Source: an uncultured Bacilli bacterium
GTDB taxonomy: Bacteria > Bacillota_I > Bacilli_A > RF39 > UBA660
Assembly (NCBI GenBank): GCA_934086315.1
Contig: CAKOHZ010000001.1
Coordinates: 806,001-870,000 of the forward strand
Reading direction: 5' to 3'
DNA length: 64,000 nt
In this document: one piece after another, positions 59,626 to 64,000 of the stretch
Layout of the letters: each line of letters opens with the position of its first letter
Numbering within the stretch: the stretch's first letter is position 1
Program-made: the position numbers and the translations under genes
The notes under the pieces: generated by a model
What the model saw: the letters and a program-made list of their open reading frames with translations, nothing else
Databases searched by the model: none
What the model was told of the DNA's origin: nothing

Positions 59626-60126
59626 CTATTTATTAAATATAAATTCAGGAAATATAGTACCTAAAAACAACAATATAACTAATACTATTGGATTTAAAAG
59701 TACATTTGCTATACTGCTTATAGTATTGTTATTGTAAATTACTTTTGCAGAAATATCGTCTATATCTTTTTCTACTCTATATTCTCTATTCTCATAATTA
59801 TTAGTGACATCTAAAGTTAATTTATAATTATTTCTCTCAACAACTTTTCTAATAACTATATCGTTATTTTTTCCATCTAAATAAGCAACAAAATCTCCAA
59901 CATCTATATCATCACTTTTTTTAAGAATAAGGTAATTATCTTTACGTATTTCAGGTTCTAAAGTCGCATTATCTATTTTGTAATATGAATAACCATTAAT
60001 AGTAGGATACTTCTCATGATAAGTATTTTTCTTAACATAAAACATTACAAACAAGAACGCGAGTACTATTAAATAAATAATAATTAAGCCTCTAATAATA
60101 TTAAATACCCATTTAAATGTTTTCAT
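59626..60126 (-). CDS. Signal peptidase I homologue lacking the usual catalytic residues
   Basis: A 166-residue protein with a helix at each end (about 10-31 and 142-163), the plan of ER/SipW-type (S26B) signal peptidases. The box around the nucleophile reads NATLEPEIRKDNYLIL, where active enzymes have S-M-E-P-T: Thr (T55) replaces Ser. The second catalytic box reads DIVIRKVVE where SipW has H-R-V-V: Arg (R93) replaces His. VGDFVAYL keeps the fold motif. It could be a pseudoenzyme or a Thr-Lys variant. It overlaps the secA stop by 4 nt, so it is coupled to SecA. Confidence 0.75.
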   Translation of the reverse strand: MKTFKWVFNIIRGLIIIYLIVLAFLFVMFYVKKNTYHEKYPTINGYSYYKIDNATLEPEIRKDNYLILKKSDDIDVGDFVAYLDGKNNDIVIRKVVERNNYKLTLDVTNNYENREYRVEKDIDDISAKVIYNNNTISSIANVLLNPIVLVILLFLGTIFPEFIFNK

Positions 60127-62729
60127 CTAATTACACCTCTTTCATCTTCAATATCTTCAATAGATGTTTCAGGTTGAACTTCAATTTCAGGAACTTTATA
60201 TTCGCCATATTTTAATTTTGGATTTAAAGCATAAGTCGCTATCTCATTTCTAACGCAATCTATCATATCTCTAAATTGTAATGTTGCATCTTCTTGATAA
60301 GCCTTTATTGGATCTCTTTCAGCAAATGCTTGATATACTGAACCTTTTTGCATTATATCTAAGTATTCCATTTGACTAATCCAATAATCATCTATTATAC
60401 TTAGCATTTTATCTCTCATGTTACTTTCGTATTGTTTATCTTTAGGTACTTTTCCAAGATTTGTAGTAAATTCATTCTTCATAGCTGCTTTCTTTTTCTT
60501 AGGATCACGTATATCTTTAAATTTTTCTGTATCAATCAAATGTCCTAGCTTAGTATCTATTTCTTCATCAGTATATCTATCAACAACTTCATCAACATAC
60601 CTACTCATTTGATCTTTAATAACAGAAGTTACATCAGCAGAATCTAATATATGATTTCTAAATTCATAAACACCATTTTTTTGAATAGTAAGTACTTGTC
60701 CCATTTTTTCACTAATTGTTCTACTTTGCTTATCTTCGGCTTCTTGAGACTTTTGACATCTATCAACCATATTAAGAATTGTTTTTGATATAATTTTACC
60801 TTTTTCTCCTATAATTCCTTTTAAATCTGATAATCCATGAATAATTTTTAGTAATTTTTCTCCACCACGTCTTAACACATAATTATCTTCAAGTGAACTA
60901 AAGAATTTAGTTTTACCAGGATCCCCTTGACGACCAGCTCTACCTTTTAACTGATTATCAATTCTTTCATTTCTATTTTTAGTAGTACCAATTACATATA
61001 ATCCACCAACTTCAGCTACGCCTTCACCCAATTTAATATCAGTACCACGTCCAGCCATATTTGTTGCAATCGTTACTTTGCCAAGAAGTCCTGCAGTTGA
61101 AATAATACTAGCTTCATTTTCTGATTGCTCTGCATTCAATACAGCATGTCTTATTCCAGCTTCTTTTAACATTTTTGAAACCTGTAGACTTTCTTCAACA
61201 CTTGTAACACCAATTAATACAGGTTGAAGCGTTTCTCTACATTTAATTACTTCTTTCAAAATAGCTTTATATTTTTGATCTTTAGTAGCAAATACTTCAT
61301 CTTGTTCATCTACTCTCATATTTGTTTTACGACTAGGCACTTCATAAGTAGGAAGACCATATATATCCATAAAATCCTCTTGATTACTTGTACCAGTCAT
61401 TCCACAAATACCATTTTCATATTTACTAAAAAAATCTGGATAAGTACATTTAGCAGTAGTGACAGTAGGATTTTTAATTTCTACGCCATAAGGTCTACCC
61501 TCTTTTTTTGCTATATAAGCTTCTTTAGCTTCAATTGATTCGTGAAGGCCATTCATAAACCTTCTTCCATGAAGTACTCTACCTGTACTTTCTCCTATAA
61601 TCTCAACAACATAGTTAGGAAGACCATTTTTAGCTTTTTTATTTGGTCCTTCAGGCTGAACTGTATAATCAGTTCCACTCTTATAATGATATTTAGCTAA
61701 AATATAATTCTTAATAGCATCTAATCTAAAATTATAATCTTCTTTTTGACTTGAACTTAATGATTTCCATTCAGTATTTGGATATAAACTTTTATATATT
61801 CTCTCTTCTAAATTATTAGAAAGTTCAACTACACATGTATCATGAAATAATCTTGCAGGTTTAGCTTTCTTTCCTTTAGCATCATTTTGTGCCTTTATTT
61901 CTTCTTCATGATTACGAAAGAATTGTTCCTTATCATATGGATCACAAGTAATTCCATTACTTTCAACATAATCACAAGCCCAAGAATATATATTTGTGTA
62001 ATAATCACTTCCTTGACCAGCAGGTGGTTTCAAACTCTCAGCTTTAATTAATGGTGTTAAACCATCATCTAATAATATACTATCAACTTCATCTATAATT
62101 GCATATCCATACCCCTTAAGATTAACTCTATCACTAGCTCTCTTTACTTTATTATCATCTAAATAATCAAAAGCAATAGTTGATGCTGTTCCATAAACAA
62201 TATCACAATTATATTCTCTTCGTCTATCTTCTAAATTTCTCATTTCAGTTTTAGGTCTAATATTACCACAACTAAGTCCTAAGGCACTATATACTTTTTT
62301 ATTTTGTTCCATATCTCTTCCTGCTAAATAATCATTAGATGTAATAACATGAACACTTTTACCTTCTAAAGCATTTAAATATGCAGATAAAATTTGTACT
62401 AAAGTCTTGCCCTCTCCAGTTTTCATCTCAGCTATAGCATTATCATGCATTGCAACTGCTGCTTCAACCTGTACATTATAATGAAACATACCAAGTTGTC
62501 TTTTAGTAACTTCACGACATACAGCAATAGCATCAACCATAACGTCATCAAGAGTTTCACCCTTAGATAATCTTGTTTTAAATATCTTAGTCATTCTTTT
62601 TAGTTCTTCATCACTCATACTTGCATATTTATTTTTAATAGAATTACTATCTATTTGATTAACAATTCTCTTAATTCTATTTCTATTCTGCATAGTATAA
62701 TTACCAAATATTCTATCTGACATACTCAT
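60123..62729 (-). CDS. secA: Divergent SecA ATPase, possibly an accessory SecA2
   Basis: SecA drives preproteins through SecYEG. The 868 residues keep Walker A KTGEGKT (103-109), DEVD (213-216), the MTGTS region and MAGRGTDIKLG with NQLKGRAGRQGDPG. Sites that hardly vary in housekeeping SecA are changed: IDEARTPLI reads LDDGLTPLI, ERHESRRIDNQ reads TKNRNERIDNQ. The C-terminal zinc-binding tail is absent. These point to an accessory SecA, but it could be the only SecA of a divergent lineage. It is coupled to the altered signal peptidase and has a good promoter (62758-62786). Confidence 0.88.
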   Translation of the reverse strand: MSMSDRIFGNYTMQNRNRIKRIVNQIDSNSIKNKYASMSDEELKRMTKIFKTRLSKGETLDDVMVDAIAVCREVTKRQLGMFHYNVQVEAAVAMHDNAIAEMKTGEGKTLVQILSAYLNALEGKSVHVITSNDYLAGRDMEQNKKVYSALGLSCGNIRPKTEMRNLEDRRREYNCDIVYGTASTIAFDYLDDNKVKRASDRVNLKGYGYAIIDEVDSILLDDGLTPLIKAESLKPPAGQGSDYYTNIYSWACDYVESNGITCDPYDKEQFFRNHEEEIKAQNDAKGKKAKPARLFHDTCVVELSNNLEERIYKSLYPNTEWKSLSSSQKEDYNFRLDAIKNYILAKYHYKSGTDYTVQPEGPNKKAKNGLPNYVVEIIGESTGRVLHGRRFMNGLHESIEAKEAYIAKKEGRPYGVEIKNPTVTTAKCTYPDFFSKYENGICGMTGTSNQEDFMDIYGLPTYEVPSRKTNMRVDEQDEVFATKDQKYKAILKEVIKCRETLQPVLIGVTSVEESLQVSKMLKEAGIRHAVLNAEQSENEASIISTAGLLGKVTIATNMAGRGTDIKLGEGVAEVGGLYVIGTTKNRNERIDNQLKGRAGRQGDPGKTKFFSSLEDNYVLRRGGEKLLKIIHGLSDLKGIIGEKGKIISKTILNMVDRCQKSQEAEDKQSRTISEKMGQVLTIQKNGVYEFRNHILDSADVTSVIKDQMSRYVDEVVDRYTDEEIDTKLGHLIDTEKFKDIRDPKKKKAAMKNEFTTNLGKVPKDKQYESNMRDKMLSIIDDYWISQMEYLDIMQKGSVYQAFAERDPIKAYQEDATLQFRDMIDCVRNEIATYALNPKLKYGEYKVPEIEVQPETSIEDIEDERGVIR

Positions 62730-62757
62730 ACTTCATCACCTATTTTCTCATACATTA

Positions 62758-62786
62758 AATATAACATTTTTAATAAGATTTATCAA
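62758..62786 (-). promoter_or_regulatory. Promoter of secA
   Basis: TTGATA (62781-62786), 17-bp spacer and TGT-TATATT (62758-62766) on the minus strand, 28 nt from the start codon with AGGTGA between. Confidence 0.75.
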
Positions 62787-62799
62787 TTAAAAACAAATA

Positions 62800-63306
62800 T
62801 TAACATTTAAATTTATTAATAGTTGTCACTACTATATCTACAAGAAATAAAAAACTAAGTATTATCGTTATAAATAATGGTATTTTCTTTATAAGATTTA
62901 AAGACCAAGGAAGTACTAGATATATAAGAATTATACTACCTACTCCCCAAACTAAACTCATTTCAAGTGATATATATTTTCCAATATGATATTTATAATT
63001 ACTATAATCCCAAAATGTAATATGAAATAATTTTTCAATAAGTATTCCACCTAACCATTCAAGTATAGTAAGTACCAGTGTAATAACTATAAATACTATT
63101 ATAGTTTCTATTACTCTATTCATATGAAGGCTTTCAAATATTTTATTAGAAAGAAACATTATAATTAAAACGCCAAAGCCATACAACGGAGTCCAAGGGC
63201 CATAAAGTATTCCACTATTAAATCCAGTTTTAAATATCCAAGAACATATAGTTTCAAATAAATAACCTAAAATAGAAAAACATAAAAATATATTAATATA
63301 AAACAT
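62800..63306 (-). CDS. CmpB-type putative ABC transporter membrane protein (DUF1113-like)
   Basis: A 168-residue protein of five helices. LGYLFETICSWIFKTGFNSG, then GILYGPWTPLYGFGVLI and the WDYSNYKYHIGKYISL stretch match PF06541, named for a putative ABC-transporter type IV protein of unknown function. No ABC ATPase is adjacent, so transport is doubtful. It lies between the sortase gene and secA; GGTGA precedes the start. Confidence 0.87.
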   Translation of the reverse strand: MFYINIFLCFSILGYLFETICSWIFKTGFNSGILYGPWTPLYGFGVLIIMFLSNKIFESLHMNRVIETIIVFIVITLVLTILEWLGGILIEKLFHITFWDYSNYKYHIGKYISLEMSLVWGVGSIILIYLVLPWSLNLIKKIPLFITIILSFLFLVDIVVTTINKFKC

Positions 63307-63352
63307 AATTTCACCACTATTATTATTAACAAAAGTGAAAAAAATATAATTA

Positions 63353-64000
63353 TTAATCTATTTCTTTACCAACAATTATCAATAATTTATTATGATATTT
63401 GCCAAATATACATGTTTGTAAAACCATAATTTTATCATCTTTATTAATTGAAACATCTATTTTATATTTGCTTTTCTTTTGAAGTCTTTGAAAATGTTTT
63501 AACCATTCAGAATCTTTTTTATAATTAAACTGCATATGTTCTTCATTATCATCTTTTTCAGCAATAATTACACTAAAAATTTCATACTTGCGAGTTTCAT
63601 CATCAACCATAAATTCAAAATATTTATGTTCATTATAATATTCTTTATTCAAATATCCCTCAAGTACTTTAAATGGAGGATTAAATCTAGTGCTATTATG
63701 ACCATACACATTTATTTGTTTACTATTGGTATCATTTCTATAATCTATAAAAACACTACCAATTACACTCTTTTTTCTATTAACAGCATGCTTTAAATAA
63801 TAACTATTATCTTTACCTCTTACTATTGGGATACTTACATCAAGTCCATCTATACTAAGTATACCTTTAATATCATCATTATTATATTTGCTTCTAAGTT
63901 CATTAATATAATCTTTAACAGTTTTATCTTCTACTATCTCAATATCTTTAGAAACAACTGTTTCTTCAATCTCTTTTATTGTTTCATTATCTTTTTGTCT
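63353..64000 (-). CDS. Class B sortase, N-terminus outside window
   Basis: Sortases join surface proteins to peptidoglycan or each other. I translated the open frame to the window edge: 215 residues are visible, and the N-terminal membrane anchor lies beyond. Motifs are SIPIVRGKDNSYYLKH, GSVFIDYRN, NVYGHNS with catalytic His (visible residue 101), and VLQTC with catalytic Cys (197). The region after Cys reads YHNKLLIIVG, so the usual catalytic Arg position holds Lys (205). The long insertion between His and Cys is that of class B. Its targets are not evident; no LPXTG-like motif was seen in nearby proteins. Confidence 0.85.
   Translation of the reverse strand, partial: RQKDNETIKEIEETVVSKDIEIVEDKTVKDYINELRSKYNNDDIKGILSIDGLDVSIPIVRGKDNSYYLKHAVNRKKSVIGSVFIDYRNDTNSKQINVYGHNSTRFNPPFKVLEGYLNKEYYNEHKYFEFMVDDETRKYEIFSVIIAEKDDNEEHMQFNYKKDSEWLKHFQRLQKKSKYKIDVSINKDDKIMVLQTCIFGKYHNKLLIIVGKEID

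Overview
The window is strongly A+T-rich, and almost every gene reads on the minus strand in long, tightly packed operons. It is bacterial and looks like a monoderm Bacillota (class Bacilli). Supporting genes are a class B sortase, SpoIVA, a sigma-H-like factor next to rlmB, YvlD next to lgt, and a 6S-RNA-like gene directly upstream of tcdA beside rarA, as in Bacillus subtilis. The standard code with TGA as stop fits every intact gene. SMC and MetK are shorter than usual. Many surface proteins carry BspA-type (DUF285), Listeria-Bacteroides, DUF6273-like or collagen repeats. Together this suggests an uncultured gut Bacilli lineage of the RF39/Erysipelotrichia kind; that placement is inference. 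No rRNA, tRNA, CRISPR array or insertion sequence was found.

Layout. 1-7.3 kb: Mn efflux (MntP and a CDF transporter), a two-component system and its FtsX-type ABC exporter, and YbaK. 7.4-8.5 kb: a lone plus-strand membrane acyltransferase. 8.5-13.5 kb: PAQR/hemolysin III, nitroreductase, TtcA-like, GNAT, a small kinase, a DUF6179/DUF6323-like pair, and CsaA followed by a coupled 40-codon gene. 13.6-19.9 kb: RlmD, a probable MazF/PemK-fold protein with repeated modules, phosphopentomutase, a Xer recombinase and a flippase-like protein. 20-24.3 kb: RarA coupled to a transglutaminase-like protein, TcdA, the 6S RNA, and metK behind a SAM-I riboswitch. 24.3-34.2 kb: a SpoVB-like flippase, DUF421, a pilin-BspA fusion, tgt-queA, a decayed gene, thioredoxin, CvpA and a SipW-type surface protein. 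34.3-37.6 kb (plus strand): peptide deformylase, a collagen-like protein coupled to a glycosyltransferase, and a membrane-anchored protein. 37.6-55.3 kb: smc, rnc, yidD with a metal-binding-like lipoprotein, a HipA-like kinase, ruvB/HAD/ruvA, sigH, rlmB, trxB, lgt, mscS and uvrA. 55.4-64 kb: a BspA/Listeria-repeat surface protein, a prepilin, small proteins, SpoIVA, a signal peptidase homologue without the usual catalytic residues, a divergent SecA, a CmpB-type membrane protein and a sortase cut by the window end.

How it fits together. Housekeeping functions (DNA repair and segregation, tRNA/rRNA modification, thiol redox, methyl metabolism) are interleaved with an envelope programme. That programme has two prepilin-like proteins, two SipW-type proteins, two BspA-type proteins, a spore-collagen-like protein with its own glycosyltransferase, a divergent SecA with an altered signal peptidase, and a sortase. 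The 55.4-62.7 kb block is the best candidate for an undescribed secretion or spore-surface system.

Regulation visible in the DNA. There is a SAM-I riboswitch, a LexA-like box over the uvrA promoter, 11-bp direct repeats upstream of the ABC/two-component operon and of rarA, and a recurring compact junction in which a terminator is followed by, or encloses, an extended -10 promoter (TGn-TATAAT).
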